In this document: in pieces, positions 7,796 through 16,706 of the stretch
How the letters are laid out: each line of letters opens with the position of its first letter
How positions within the stretch are numbered: the first letter of the stretch is position 1
Program-made: the position numbers and the translations under genes
NCBI GenBank assembly: GCA_019115605.1
Contig: DXDG01000014.1
Location: forward strand, 62,001 to 126,000
Direction of reading: 5' to 3'
Length of the DNA: 64,000 nucleotides
DNA from: Candidatus Alistipes faecigallinarum
Lineage (GTDB): Bacteria; Bacteroidota; Bacteroidia; Bacteroidales; Rikenellaceae
The notes under the pieces: model-generated
Database searches by the model: none
Seen by the model: the letters and a program-made list of their open reading frames with translations, nothing else
What the model was told of the DNA's origin: nothing

Positions 7796-8776
7796 ATGAT
7801 GAGAAAGATGACCATTTTGCTCGCCGGGGCCGCGCTGGCTCTGGCTGCGTGCAGCAAGACCGAGACGGTGAACAGCCCGGCGGTCGATGCGATCGGTTTC
7901 AACGGCGCCTATATCGGCAACCCGACCGACTCCCGCGCGGTAACGACGCTGGACAACTCGATCACCTCTTTCCAGGTGTACGGACAGTACACCAAGGATG
8001 CGGCCCAGGCCGTGCAGGTGTTCAATAACGTGGAGGTTTCGAAGGCTACCGGAACCTGGACCTATACGGGCGGTCTGCGTCCGTGGATCGAGGGTGCCGC
8101 CTATGTATTCGCCGGCTACGCTCCGAACACCGCTGCGGCTCCCACGGTGAACGCCGAGGGCTACCTCTCCTGGGTGGACTACGATGTGTCGGCCAACCAG
8201 GATGACCTGATCTACGCCTCGCAGAAGGCAACCGGCCAGGCCTACGGCAGCAACTCGAAGGTGATATTCACCTTCAACCACCTGCTCTCGATCGTCGGCT
8301 TCACCTTCAAGAGCGGCTTCGATGCCGACACCGACCTGACGATCTCGAACGTTACGGTCAACGGCGTTCCCTCGACGGCCACCTTCACGCCCGACAATAC
8401 GGTAACCGCCTCGGGCAATATCGGCGGCAGCTGGAGCGCAGCCACCGCCCCGCAGAACTACTCGCTGACGATCGACGCGATCACCGAGGCCGAGGGCAGC
8501 TCCTACAACAACTTCTTCGCCATCCCGCAGACGGTGCCCTCGATCAAGGTAACCTTCAACGTGACGGTAACCTCGTCGGCCGGCGTGCTGGTTGAGAACG
8601 AGCCCTTCACCACGACGATCCCGACGACGACGGTTACCGAGTGGGATCCGGGCTACAAGTACAACTACGTGGCTACGATCACGCCCGAGAGCGTGGAGCT
8701 GGACTACATCCAGTTCGGCGATCCGACGGTTACGCCGTGGACCCCGGCTACCGACGAGACGCTGCCGTTGCAGTAA
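7796..8776 (+). CDS. Fimbrillin family lipoprotein 1 (likely major fimbrial subunit)
   Basis: A 326-aa fimbrillin (Mfa-like) precursor. The signal peptide ends in the lipobox LALAAC (Cys19). An Arg-Ala site (DSRAVTTLDN, about residue 43) fits the Arg-directed maturation known for type V fimbriae, in which cutting releases an N-terminal strand so subunits can join by strand exchange. The Ser/Thr/Val-rich body and the phrase FTFNHLLSIVGFTFKSGF are typical fimbrillin features. Codon use is less GC-biased than in neighbouring genes (more GCT, GGT, CGT), suggesting high expression. Two hairpins follow it, as if to protect or limit transcription past it. A second ATG lies at 7799. Confidence 0.85.
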   Translation: MMRKMTILLAGAALALAACSKTETVNSPAVDAIGFNGAYIGNPTDSRAVTTLDNSITSFQVYGQYTKDAAQAVQVFNNVEVSKATGTWTYTGGLRPWIEGAAYVFAGYAPNTAAAPTVNAEGYLSWVDYDVSANQDDLIYASQKATGQAYGSNSKVIFTFNHLLSIVGFTFKSGFDADTDLTISNVTVNGVPSTATFTPDNTVTASGNIGGSWSAATAPQNYSLTIDAITEAEGSSYNNFFAIPQTVPSIKVTFNVTVTSSAGVLVENEPFTTTIPTTTVTEWDPGYKYNYVATITPESVELDYIQFGDPTVTPWTPATDETLPLQ

Positions 8777-8783
8777 CAACATT

Positions 8784-8835
8784 TTCCGGGCATGGGACCC
8801 GGAACCTTTGGCCACGAGGGGTTGGATCTCCCCTC
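8784..8835 (+). promoter_or_regulatory. Two hairpins between fimbrillin genes 1 and 2
   Basis: TTCCGGG/CCCGGAA (8784-8804, 7-bp perfect stem, 7-nt loop) is followed by GAGGGG/CCCCTC (8816-8835, 6-bp stem, 8-nt loop). Neither has a T tract. They could stabilise the upstream mRNA 3' end or act as a processing or attenuation point, giving more of fimbrillin 1 than of the downstream subunits. Confidence 0.5.
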
Positions 8836-8865
8836 CCGGCCCCAAACCAACCAATGACCGGTGTC

Positions 8866-9855
8866 ATGAAACGGAACAACAGACTCATTTGCGCCTGCGC
8901 GGGTGCCGCGCTGCTTCTGGCGGCGGGGTGCTCGCGGACGATCGACGGGGCGGCTCCCTCGCGGGGCGAGGCCATCGGCTTCGCGCCGACGGCGACGCGT
9001 GCCGCCGTCGAGGATTTCGCGGCGGGCGACGCCTTTGCCGTGTGGGGCTGGTATACGCCCGAGGATGCCTCCTCGCAGGTGTTCGACGCGACGAAGGTCT
9101 CGACGCAGGACGGCGCAACGTGGAGCTACGACGATCTGAAATACTGGAAATCGGGCAAGACATACGCCTTCTATGCCCTCTATCCCGCGACGGACGCCCT
9201 TCCCGCGACGGCGGGCGGGTATGACTCCGACGGACGCCTCACGGTCGAGGGATTCGACGCCGCGCAGCAGGCGGACCTCATGGCCGCCTCCGCACCCGGC
9301 ATGCCGGGGAGCTCGCCGGCCGTCGTGCGCTTCGCCTTCGCCCACCTGCTCTCGCGCGTGCAGCTTGTCGGCAGGATCGACCCCTCCTCGGCCGGGATCG
9401 TGGGCTTCACGCCCCGCGTCCATGCGATCCGGCTCTACGGCGTCCCCCGCACGGGATCGCTCTCCGTGGCCGCGGATGCCGTAACGGACCCCGCGGCGCT
9501 GCTGGCGGCCTGGAGCCTCTCGGGTACGACCACCTCCGAAGCCCCGATGGCGGAGTTCACCTCCCCGGCCGGCGCGGAGATCTCGACCGACGGCGTGCTG
9601 CTGCTCGATGCGCTGCCGCTGCCGCAGCAGCTGACGCCCGATGCCAGCGTCGAGGTGGTCTACTCGACCGACGGCACGGGCACGGAGCTCAAGACCACCG
9701 TGTCGCAGCTGACCGCACTCTCCGTGTCGACGTGGGAGGCGGGACGGCAGTACCGCTATACGTTCAGCATTTCGGACCGGGACCGCATCCTGTTCGACAC
9801 CCCGACGGTCAATGGCTGGGACGAAGCCGTCGGCGGCATCACCATCGTGGATTGA
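8866..9855 (+). CDS. Fimbrillin family lipoprotein 2 (accessory subunit)
   Basis: A 329-aa fimbrillin-type lipoprotein. The signal peptide (MKRNNRLICACAG...) ends in the lipobox LLAAGC. Next comes an Arg-Ala site (TATRAAVEDFAAGDAFAVWG, about 40-59), with the AGDxFxVxG pattern that I associate with the Mfa-like_1 family. The hydrophobic FAFAHLLSRVQLVG segment parallels FNHLLSIVGF of fimbrillin 1. An upstream ATG at 8854 adds four residues. I prefer 8866 because it gives the usual M-K-R lipoprotein start. It is probably a minor shaft or tip-proximal subunit, by position only. Confidence 0.8.
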   Translation: MKRNNRLICACAGAALLLAAGCSRTIDGAAPSRGEAIGFAPTATRAAVEDFAAGDAFAVWGWYTPEDASSQVFDATKVSTQDGATWSYDDLKYWKSGKTYAFYALYPATDALPATAGGYDSDGRLTVEGFDAAQQADLMAASAPGMPGSSPAVVRFAFAHLLSRVQLVGRIDPSSAGIVGFTPRVHAIRLYGVPRTGSLSVAADAVTDPAALLAAWSLSGTTTSEAPMAEFTSPAGAEISTDGVLLLDALPLPQQLTPDASVEVVYSTDGTGTELKTTVSQLTALSVSTWEAGRQYRYTFSISDRDRILFDTPTVNGWDEAVGGITIVD

Positions 9856-9877
9856 CCGCGGAAAAATGAGAAGAGAC

Positions 9878-11062
9878 ATGAAGACGAATCGATTGACTGG
9901 ATGGGCAATCCTGCTGGCGGCGGGCCTGACGCTCGGCTCCTGCGAAAAGGCCGAACGCGTCGCCCCGTCGGCAGAGACCCCGGAGCGGATTCTTTTCGGA
10001 ACGCCGTGGCTCTCGGTCGAAAGCCGCAGCACGTTCCAGGATGCACTCTCCGCGGGCGACGCGTTCGGCGTCCTGGGCTACTGCGTACCCTATGTCGTGG
10101 GTACCAATACGTTTGACTATGCTTCCGGCAGCAACCCCTGGACCCTGAAGAAGGCGCAGTGCTGGCCCGAGGTGTTCTACGGGCAGCGGGTGGTCGTCGG
10201 CACCGACGGCTGCACCTACGACCGGAACGGCGGCGATGCCAACGACCCCAAATACTGGTACCGCGACGGCTATGACACGAACAACAACGCCAACGGAGCG
10301 GTTGTCGAGGCGGACTCCTACCGCTACTCGTTCATCGCCTGGTATCCCTTCGAGGGGGCCTTCACGATCGTGGCACCCGTGGTTACGAACGACGGGCAGA
10401 TCAACGGAGCCCCCGTGATGACCTTCACCATGCCGCAGACGGGCTCCGACCTCTCTGCGCGGCTTGACCATGCGACAACCCCCGACGCCATGGTCGCCGT
10501 GCTCTACGACCGCACGCGCGCCGACGGCATGCTGCACTTCACCTTCAGCCACGTGCTCACGGGCCTCGGATTCGCGGTGAACAACGTCAGCGAGAGGGAC
10601 CTCACGGTGCACTCGCTGACGTTGAGCGGCAGCTTTTACAAGGATGTAACGATCGACCTGCGGGGCAACAGCGTCGCCTTCTCGTTCTCCGCGAACCGCT
10701 ATACGGGCTACTACCCGCTGCTCGAATCGGATCTCGCGCTGCCGGCTCCGGCCGAGGGCGAGACCGCAACCTCCTCCGGGGTCGTCGGCGGCGAACACCT
10801 GCTGCTGATCTCCGGCACGGGCAGCAGCTTCGGCGAGAACGTAACGGTCAATATCGACTATACGTTCGGCGGCGAGCGGAAGCAGCAGTCGATCCCCCGT
10901 CCCGGCACCTTCACGCCGCGCCCCGGCGTGAAGTATACCGCGCAGCTCAACTTCGTGGGCGACACCTTCGTGCTGCAGTTCGTGGTGGACAACAGCGAGC
11001 AGTGGGAGGACGGCGAGGCGGATGACGGACGCGAGGATAACGACGATGTGGTATTCGAATAA
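9878..11062 (+). CDS. Fimbrillin family lipoprotein 3 (accessory subunit)
   Basis: A 394-aa fimbrillin-type lipoprotein. The lipobox LTLGSC follows a short signal peptide, and the N-terminal domain has the SRSTFQDALSAGDAFGVLGY pattern (Arg-Ser maturation site plus AGDxFGVxGY). A further body segment, FTFSHVLTGLGFAVNNVS, matches the equivalent segment in the other two fimbrillins. The start at 9878 is preceded by GAAGAGAC, the same spacing and sequence seen before the next gene (GAAGAGACT then ATG at 11075). The alternative ATG at 9866 lacks this. It may be an adaptor between shaft and tip. Confidence 0.8.
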   Translation: MKTNRLTGWAILLAAGLTLGSCEKAERVAPSAETPERILFGTPWLSVESRSTFQDALSAGDAFGVLGYCVPYVVGTNTFDYASGSNPWTLKKAQCWPEVFYGQRVVVGTDGCTYDRNGGDANDPKYWYRDGYDTNNNANGAVVEADSYRYSFIAWYPFEGAFTIVAPVVTNDGQINGAPVMTFTMPQTGSDLSARLDHATTPDAMVAVLYDRTRADGMLHFTFSHVLTGLGFAVNNVSERDLTVHSLTLSGSFYKDVTIDLRGNSVAFSFSANRYTGYYPLLESDLALPAPAEGETATSSGVVGGEHLLLISGTGSSFGENVTVNIDYTFGGERKQQSIPRPGTFTPRPGVKYTAQLNFVGDTFVLQFVVDNSEQWEDGEADDGREDNDDVVFE

Positions 11063-11074
11063 AGCGAAGAGACT

Positions 11075-13570
11075 ATGATACGCATGAAATACAGGCTGCT
11101 TGCGGCCGTTGCGCTGCTGGGGCTCGCCGGACTCTCCTCCTGCCGGCAGGAGGAGCCGCTCGAACCCTCCGGCATGCCGGACGATCCGATGACGACGCTC
11201 ACCTTCGTCAGCGACCCGATGTCGTTCCACCGGGTTACGACGCGCGCAAGCGATATCAAGGAGGAGAACGAGAAGCGCATCAACCGCCTCCACGTCTTCT
11301 TCTTCGACGCCGAAGGCAACTACCTCGAAGGCGCCTACCTGACGGGCTATCCCGATGCTGCGCAGCAGGGCGGGTACTATGCCCCGGGCGAAGGCGTTAC
11401 GCTGCTGAAGATCGACCGGGAGCTGTTCGACAATCCCGGCCTGGCGAAGAGCGCCACGGTCTACGCCGTGGCCAACGTCGATGCCGCGATTTTCGGCCGC
11501 GACGACGACGGCGACGGACGTCCCGACGGGATCCGCAACCGCGGCGACCTGGAGCAGTTCGTCTACCGGCCCGCCTCCGGGACGGTCTCCACGGGACTTC
11601 CCGCCGAAGGCATGCCCATGGTGGGTGTCCGGACGCTCGATCTGACGGGCGGCACCCCCGAGAATGACCGCCAGGTCGAGCTGACGGCCCTCATGGCGCG
11701 CATCGACGTAACGATCCAGCTCGACAGCGAGGTGCAGGACGGCAACCTCCCGGCCTTCTACCTGATGGACTGGACGGCGCGGAACCTCCCGACGCAGGTC
11801 GCCTTCACCGCCCCCGACGCAGGGGGCCGGACCGGATGGACGGAGGCGTGGACCACGCAGAGCAACGTCTCGCTCCAGCGCACCATCTACAACCGCAACG
11901 GACAGATCTCCTTCACGTTCTACATGTACGAGAACATCCAGCAGCCCGAGTGGAAGATCGATCCGGGCGAGGAGTGGGCCAATCCGAACGTCGATCCCGC
12001 GACGCTGACCGACGCCGAACGCGAGAAGGCGCTCTATCCCGACGGGGTTTCCGAGACCCAGCGGCAGCGCTACAAGCCCTATCTGGCCCATGCCGATGCG
12101 GCCTCCATCGTCCTGCACGGATTCTATATGACCTACAACGGCGCCGCCTACGAGGTGCGCTATACGCTCTACCTGGGTGCCAACCACACGAACGACTTCA
12201 GCGTGAAGCGCAACCACCAGTACAAGAACGACATCACGATCAAGGGACTGACGGCGCAGGATTCGGAGACGGGCGAATATACGCTCGACGCGCGCGTGAA
12301 CGTCGAGGAGGAGGACAACGAGTACTACATCGCCATGCTGCGCGAACGCAACCACGACGCCCACTTCTGCATCACGCCCATGGACGTCTATCTCTTTGCG
12401 CCCGAGTCGGTGAACCCGACGATGGAGGTGATCCTCGGCGAGGTGCCCGAGGGGAGCGAGACGCCCGATCCGGCCACCGTTCCCGACTGGGTCCGCCTGG
12501 AGCGGATCGCGGCGGCGGACATGGCCGCCGGCACGGTTTCCGAGTCCGGTTTCACGGCCTATGCCCAGGGCGGCAGCCACCTGGCCGTCGGTACGCCGTG
12601 GACCGCAGGCAACGGCAAGCGCGCCTTCTTCACGCGGGGGCTGCTCAAGGCGGGCGGCGCGCTCTATGGCAACACCCGGACGACGATCCAGGACTCGCGC
12701 GACCGCGTCTACTTCTACCTCGACGAGAATCTGGTGCTGCAGGACCGTTCGGCGACCGTTACGATGATCTACAAGGAGAACGGCGTGGAGAAGAGGCGCC
12801 GCACGCTGCTTCTCGAACAGGCCCACCTGCTGCCCGTGGCGATGCGTGACGGCGGTACGCTTTACATGGAGCAGTACGAGGAGTACCTCGACCACTACGA
12901 CCCGCTCGACGAGTATGCCACCGATCAGATCTACGACGGACTGCCCTGGGCCGACCTGAATTCGGGCCTCGAGGACATGTGGATAGACCAATTGACGCGG
13001 GATGCCGTGCTTGGCCAGCCATCTAATTCGTATGATCCTCCCGGACAGGTTTTCAATGACGGTTATCCCTATACGAGTTTTGTGATCTATCGCTCCAATC
13101 AGGGCGTTATGACACTCAACGACCGGCCCCGCTCCGCCTTCGAGTACTGCTTCAACCGCAACAAGCGCAATGCGAACGGTACGGTAACGACATCGTATCA
13201 ATTCTATGACAGATGGCTCTTGGATGATTTTTACGAGGAGGTTACCAATGAGAGCAAGTGGTTCCTGCCCGGTATTCGCCAGATGGAGGATGCCCTGACG
13301 CAGTACTATACGACCTTCGGCGAGTTCCAGACCGACTACTACTGGAGCTCCTCGGCCGGCGAGCGGGAGGGCGGCACAAGCGGACAGAGCACGACGCGCG
13401 CCCGTGCCACAAAGGTCGATCTGAACGATCCTAGCGGTTATGCGCAGAGCGGCGGCGGCGACGGCGACTGGACGCGATATGCCTACGAATATGATAGAGG
13501 CGGCTATGCGCTGCGTACCGAGGTGCTGCGCATCCGCGCCTTCCGTATAGACCTGAATTCGGTGGATTGA
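11075..13570 (+). CDS. Large fimbrial tip-like lipoprotein (DUF4906-type)
   Basis: An 831-aa lipoprotein, the largest and last of the operon, as expected for a type V fimbrial tip adhesin. The lipobox LAGLSSC is at about residue 24. A conserved N-terminal block follows (RVTTRASDIKEENEKRINRL then HVFFFDAEGN), with an Arg-Ala maturation site. The middle contains a fimbrillin-like domain, and the C-terminal part (from about 620) is rich in Tyr, Trp and Asp, ending in RIRAFRIDLN. I recall this layout from DUF4906 proteins in Bacteroides fimbrial loci. The stretch at about 12985-13270 is visibly less GC-rich than the rest, which may mark recombination in the exposed tip. A terminator follows at 13651. 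Confidence 0.78.
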   Translation: MIRMKYRLLAAVALLGLAGLSSCRQEEPLEPSGMPDDPMTTLTFVSDPMSFHRVTTRASDIKEENEKRINRLHVFFFDAEGNYLEGAYLTGYPDAAQQGGYYAPGEGVTLLKIDRELFDNPGLAKSATVYAVANVDAAIFGRDDDGDGRPDGIRNRGDLEQFVYRPASGTVSTGLPAEGMPMVGVRTLDLTGGTPENDRQVELTALMARIDVTIQLDSEVQDGNLPAFYLMDWTARNLPTQVAFTAPDAGGRTGWTEAWTTQSNVSLQRTIYNRNGQISFTFYMYENIQQPEWKIDPGEEWANPNVDPATLTDAEREKALYPDGVSETQRQRYKPYLAHADAASIVLHGFYMTYNGAAYEVRYTLYLGANHTNDFSVKRNHQYKNDITIKGLTAQDSETGEYTLDARVNVEEEDNEYYIAMLRERNHDAHFCITPMDVYLFAPESVNPTMEVILGEVPEGSETPDPATVPDWVRLERIAAADMAAGTVSESGFTAYAQGGSHLAVGTPWTAGNGKRAFFTRGLLKAGGALYGNTRTTIQDSRDRVYFYLDENLVLQDRSATVTMIYKENGVEKRRRTLLLEQAHLLPVAMRDGGTLYMEQYEEYLDHYDPLDEYATDQIYDGLPWADLNSGLEDMWIDQLTRDAVLGQPSNSYDPPGQVFNDGYPYTSFVIYRSNQGVMTLNDRPRSAFEYCFNRNKRNANGTVTTSYQFYDRWLLDDFYEEVTNESKWFLPGIRQMEDALTQYYTTFGEFQTDYYWSSSAGEREGGTSGQSTTRARATKVDLNDPSGYAQSGGGDGDWTRYAYEYDRGGYALRTEVLRIRAFRIDLNSVD

Positions 13571-13635
13571 TTCCGCACCGATGAGAGTGCGGACGGCCGG
13601 GAAGGCGGGTCGTACTCCCTTTTTTTCGATTCGGA

Positions 13636-13691
13636 CTCCGTAAAAACGGAGAGCCCGTCCGCAGCAGGAGGCTGTGGGCGGGTCTTTTTTT
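13636..13691 (+). terminator. Terminator of the fimbrial operon
   Basis: A short hairpin (CTCCGT/ACGGAG, 13636-13651) leads into a longer stem, AGCCCGTCCGCAGC paired with GCTGTGGGCGGGTC (with G-U pairs), followed by seven T residues at 13685-13691. The gap to rsmG holds nothing else recognisable. Confidence 0.85.
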
Positions 13692-13756
13692 GGGTGGAAG
13701 GGCGGTTTTGCGGCCGGAGAGGCAGGCGGCCGGCGCTTTTTGCGGTCGGCGGCCAC

Positions 13757-14380
13757 CTATTTTTTGGGGGTGTAGACCACCTTTTTCGTCTCGAAGAAGG
13801 GCTCCGTGAAGAAATCCTGGATATCGTAGAGCGTCCACTTCAGGCGCGTGCGGGCCAGCTCCTCCGCAAGGTCCCCGCCCTTGAGGTAGAGGATGCCGTT
13901 GGGCAGCGAGCCCCGCTGTCCCCGTTCGAGCAGCTTCCAGACCCAGCCGACGAACTCCGGCATCGCCGTAACGGCCCGCGAGACGACGTAGTCGTAGCGC
14001 GTCTGAAGCGTTTCGACCCGCACGCACTGCGGCGTGAGGTTCCGCAGCCCCAGGCTCGAGGCGACGCCCTCGACCACGGAGATCTTCTTGCGGATCGAAT
14101 CCGCGGCGGTGAAGTGCGCCTCCGGGAAGAGGATCGCCAGCGGGATGGACGGAAAGCCGCCGCCGCACCCGACGTCAAGCACCCGGGCCCCGGCGTCGAA
14201 GCGGCACACCTTGGCAATGGCTAGCGAATGCAGCACATGCCGCACCCGGAGCTGGTCGAAATCCTTGCGCGAGATGACGTTGATGCGGGCGTTCCACGCG
14301 GCGTAGAGCTCTTCGAGCGCCGCAAACTGCGCGCGCTGCTCCGGGGTGAGCTCCGGAAAGTATTTTTCGAGGATCGTCAT
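13757..14380 (-). CDS. rsmG: 16S rRNA (guanine-527-N7)-methyltransferase
   Basis: RsmG (GidB) methylates G527 of 16S rRNA using S-adenosylmethionine. The SAM-binding motif LDVGCGGGFPSIPLAI is at about residues 68-83, followed by KKISVVEGVASSLGL and the conserved VVSRAVTAMPEFV segment. The N-terminal helix pattern WNARINVISRKDFDQL is also characteristic. The length of 207 aa is normal. It ends opposite the fimbrial operon, and its C-terminus runs close to that operon's terminator. Confidence 0.96.
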   Translation of the reverse strand: MTILEKYFPELTPEQRAQFAALEELYAAWNARINVISRKDFDQLRVRHVLHSLAIAKVCRFDAGARVLDVGCGGGFPSIPLAILFPEAHFTAADSIRKKISVVEGVASSLGLRNLTPQCVRVETLQTRYDYVVSRAVTAMPEFVGWVWKLLERGQRGSLPNGILYLKGGDLAEELARTRLKWTLYDIQDFFTEPFFETKKVVYTPKK

Positions 14381-14463
14381 AAATGCATTGATAATTAGCT
14401 GAAAAAGCTCAAATGCAGATTTGTCTATTGTGCCAAAATAGATGCCTTGTTAATAAATTTATT

Positions 14464-14940
14464 TTATCTTGGCTCTTTGCTCTCTGTGTAGAATTTTAAA
14501 ATATCATCTATTGTTTTTTTGAAAAAGCGGCCAAAGTCGTTCGTGGTATTTATTGGCTCCCAGATTTTAAAACATTTTTGTCCCAGAGTCTGGCTAAAAG
14601 ATAGTTGATAATCTATTCCGCATGCAGAGAATTCAAAAAAATCGCCCTTTTCTCCGTCTTCAAGAGCTTTTGAAAGATTTACCAGATTCTTAATCATTTC
14701 CTCTTTTTCTCCAAGATAGAAAATGACGGGTTCGTGATATTTTGAATTGTTAGGAAGGGTTACGGCATATATTTCTCTTTCATCAACAACTATTTTGTTT
14801 AAGATAACAGACCCATTAGTGAAAGATCTTACTTTCTCGATTTTTGCTGTTTTCTTTAGTTGTGCATCTGAAGAATAAGTGCTACCTGATAATAAGAGCA
14901 TGAATAAGAAGTAAGTTGTTATCTTAACTATCTTCATCAT
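14464..14940 (-). CDS. AT-rich secreted protein of unknown function
   Basis: A 158-aa protein with a signal peptide (about 1-26) and no family I recognise. The body is rich in Lys, Phe and Asn and has two cysteines. Base composition is strikingly lower in GC than every other gene in the window, with AT-rich codons throughout, so it is probably recently acquired. It begins 41 bp after the ECF sigma factor, on the same strand, and could be read through from that operon. The flanks (14390-14463 and 14941-14981) are also AT-rich, so the whole 14.39-14.98 kb stretch may be one insertion. No target duplication or transposase was seen. Confidence 0.7.
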   Translation of the reverse strand: MMKIVKITTYFLFMLLLSGSTYSSDAQLKKTAKIEKVRSFTNGSVILNKIVVDEREIYAVTLPNNSKYHEPVIFYLGEKEEMIKNLVNLSKALEDGEKGDFFEFSACGIDYQLSFSQTLGQKCFKIWEPINTTNDFGRFFKKTIDDILKFYTESKEPR

Positions 14941-14981
14941 CGTGAATTGAATTTATAAAAGATGCTATTTGATTCGATGTT

Positions 14982-15545
14982 TCAGTGCTGCTCGCCCTCG
15001 GCGATCATGCGGCACATCTGTTCGCGGGCGCGGTGGATCTGTGTCTTGACCGTCCCGAGCGGCAGCGCGAGCTTCGCGGCGATCTCCTCGTAGGAGTACT
15101 CCTCGAAGAAGCGCATGCGGATCAGCTGCCGGTAGCGCGGCGTGAGACGTTCGAGGTAGTGCTCGATCTGCGTCTGCTGCTGGAGGTTGATGAACCGCTC
15201 CTCGGGCGTCGGGGCGCTGGAGGCCGGGGCCGCGAAGTGCTCGTCGATCGGCAGCCCCTCCTGCCGGCGCCGGACGTAGTCGACGAACGTGTTGCGCGCG
15301 ATGGTGTAGATCCACTGCCCGAAGGTGTAGGCGGTGTTGTAGCGGTGCAGGTTGATGTAGACCTTGATGAAGGTCTCCTGCAGCAGGTCGTCGGCGTCGT
15401 CCGTGCGGCCCAGCCGCTGGACGAAGAGCCGGTAGATCGCTTCGCGGTAGCGGTTGAAGAGGTATTCGAAGGCGTGGTCGTCGCCTTCGAGCACCCGGGC
15501 GGCCAGCTCGCCGTCGCTCGCAACGATATAGTCGGCTATCTCCAT
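14982..15545 (-). CDS. ECF-type RNA polymerase sigma factor
   Basis: A 187-aa extracytoplasmic-function sigma factor. Region 2 is visible as AFEYLFNRYREAIYRLF followed by DADDLLQETFIKVYINLHRY. Region 4 is at the C-terminus: RYRQLIRMRFFEEYSYEEIA, then LGTVKTQIHRAREQM with its helix-turn-helix. I chose the ATG at 15545, which overlaps the last codons of the glycosyltransferase by 10 bp. A longer frame from 15593 would add only a low-complexity Ala/Arg stretch. No anti-sigma factor gene is next to it, so how it is controlled is unclear; promoter sharing with the glycosyltransferase is likely. Confidence 0.93.
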   Translation of the reverse strand: MEIADYIVASDGELAARVLEGDDHAFEYLFNRYREAIYRLFVQRLGRTDDADDLLQETFIKVYINLHRYNTAYTFGQWIYTIARNTFVDYVRRRQEGLPIDEHFAAPASSAPTPEERFINLQQQTQIEHYLERLTPRYRQLIRMRFFEEYSYEEIAAKLALPLGTVKTQIHRAREQMCRMIAEGEQH

Positions 15546-16690
15546 ACGCGTTCGTCGCGCCGCAGCAGCCGGAGCCGCAGCAGCCCCTCCCACAGCGGGC
15601 TCAACAGGTCATAGAGGAAGTACCGGCCCAGCAGGCCCGTTTCGCCCAGGCGCTGCGCGATGCGCCGCACCTCGAAGAGCACCACGGCGTAGCGGACGAG
15701 CGCAAGCAGCAGGGCCGCGAGCTTGTATTCGAGGGGCATGACCGCCAGGGCGCAGAGCACCGTGAAGAAGAAGAGCACGCGGGAGGTCGTCTCCCAGTGG
15801 ATGTAGCTCCGCACGGCCGCGGGGTAGAAGCGCTCCGAGGAGCCGTAGTAGCGCAGCTGGCTCATCCACCAGCGCAGGCCGCCCCACGTCTTCTCGCACA
15901 GCGTGGCCCGCGGCGAGAGGATGACGCTCACGTTGTCCGGGGTGATGATCCGCTGCAGGAAGAGGTCGTCCTCGCCGATGTTCATGTTCAGGCGGTTGAA
16001 GCCGTTGGCCCCGAAGTAGAGGCTCTTGGTGAATCCGAAGTTGTGGAGCGTGCCCCGGTAGGCGCGGCCCCGCACGGCGCGGGCGATCCATCCGGCGGCG
16101 TGCATCATCCGCCACGCACGCATCAGGTAGTTGGCCAGGCCCTTCGTGCGCTCGACGCCGCAGTAGCCCAGGACAACCTCCCCGCGGGTGAAGCCCTTGG
16201 CCATGAGCGCAAGCCAGCGGTCGGTCTGCGGCACGGCGTCGGTCGAGGTGAAGAGCAGGTGTTCGTAGTGCGCCGACTTGATGCCCACGTTGAGGGCCAT
16301 CTTGCGCGAGATCGGGAAGCGCGGGTCGAGCAGGATCTTCGTCGTCGAGATCTGCGGGAAGCTGTGGCGCAGCTGCATGAGATCCTCGTAGAAGTCGGTG
16401 TCCTGGCCCACATAGACCAGAATCACCTCGAAGTCGGGGTAGCTCTGCGCCAGGATGAGCGGCAGCCGCTCCTCGATGAAGGTGTAGTCCTCCGAAAAGA
16501 GCGGGATGATGACCGACACGGGCGGTTCGGCTTCGAGACGCGCCATGCGGCGGTTGTTCCGGAAGCCGGCGATGCGGCCGAAAACTCCCAGATAATAATG
16601 AAGTTGCATGCCGAACATGAGAAGCAGGGCCGCAGCGAGCGCCGCACCCTCCCAGCCGTAGCATGCCAGAAACGTATCGAAGAATTGCAT
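15536..16690 (-). CDS. GT2-family membrane glycosyltransferase
   Basis: A 384-aa inner-membrane glycosyltransferase. An N-terminal membrane helix (about 12-30) precedes the GT-A domain, which starts PVSVIIPLFSEDYTFIEERL. The donor-site acidic motif lies in FTSTDAVPQTDRW and the likely catalytic GEDDLFLQRI follows further on. Two or more membrane helices close the protein. The family builds polysaccharides or glycolipids; the product cannot be told. The ATG at 16690 lies about 10 nt after the predicted transcription start, so longer upstream frames are excluded. The gene overlaps the ECF sigma factor, an unusual pairing. Confidence 0.88.
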   Translation of the reverse strand: MQFFDTFLACYGWEGAALAAALLLMFGMQLHYYLGVFGRIAGFRNNRRMARLEAEPPVSVIIPLFSEDYTFIEERLPLILAQSYPDFEVILVYVGQDTDFYEDLMQLRHSFPQISTTKILLDPRFPISRKMALNVGIKSAHYEHLLFTSTDAVPQTDRWLALMAKGFTRGEVVLGYCGVERTKGLANYLMRAWRMMHAAGWIARAVRGRAYRGTLHNFGFTKSLYFGANGFNRLNMNIGEDDLFLQRIITPDNVSVILSPRATLCEKTWGGLRWWMSQLRYYGSSERFYPAAVRSYIHWETTSRVLFFFTVLCALAVMPLEYKLAALLLALVRYAVVLFEVRRIAQRLGETGLLGRYFLYDLLSPLWEGLLRLRLLRRDERVWR

Positions 16691-16706
16691 ATCGGCGAAA
16701 TATGCG

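Noticed and set aside
13636..13691. Use of the fimbrial terminator by rsmG from the other side
   Set aside because: On the minus strand the main stem is not followed by a T tract, so a bidirectional role is not supported.
9839..13756. A very long open frame on the minus strand opposite the fimbrial genes
   Set aside because: It is the mirror of GC-rich codon bias on the plus strand. The plus-strand genes have lipoprotein signals, family motifs and operon spacing, and the minus frame has none.
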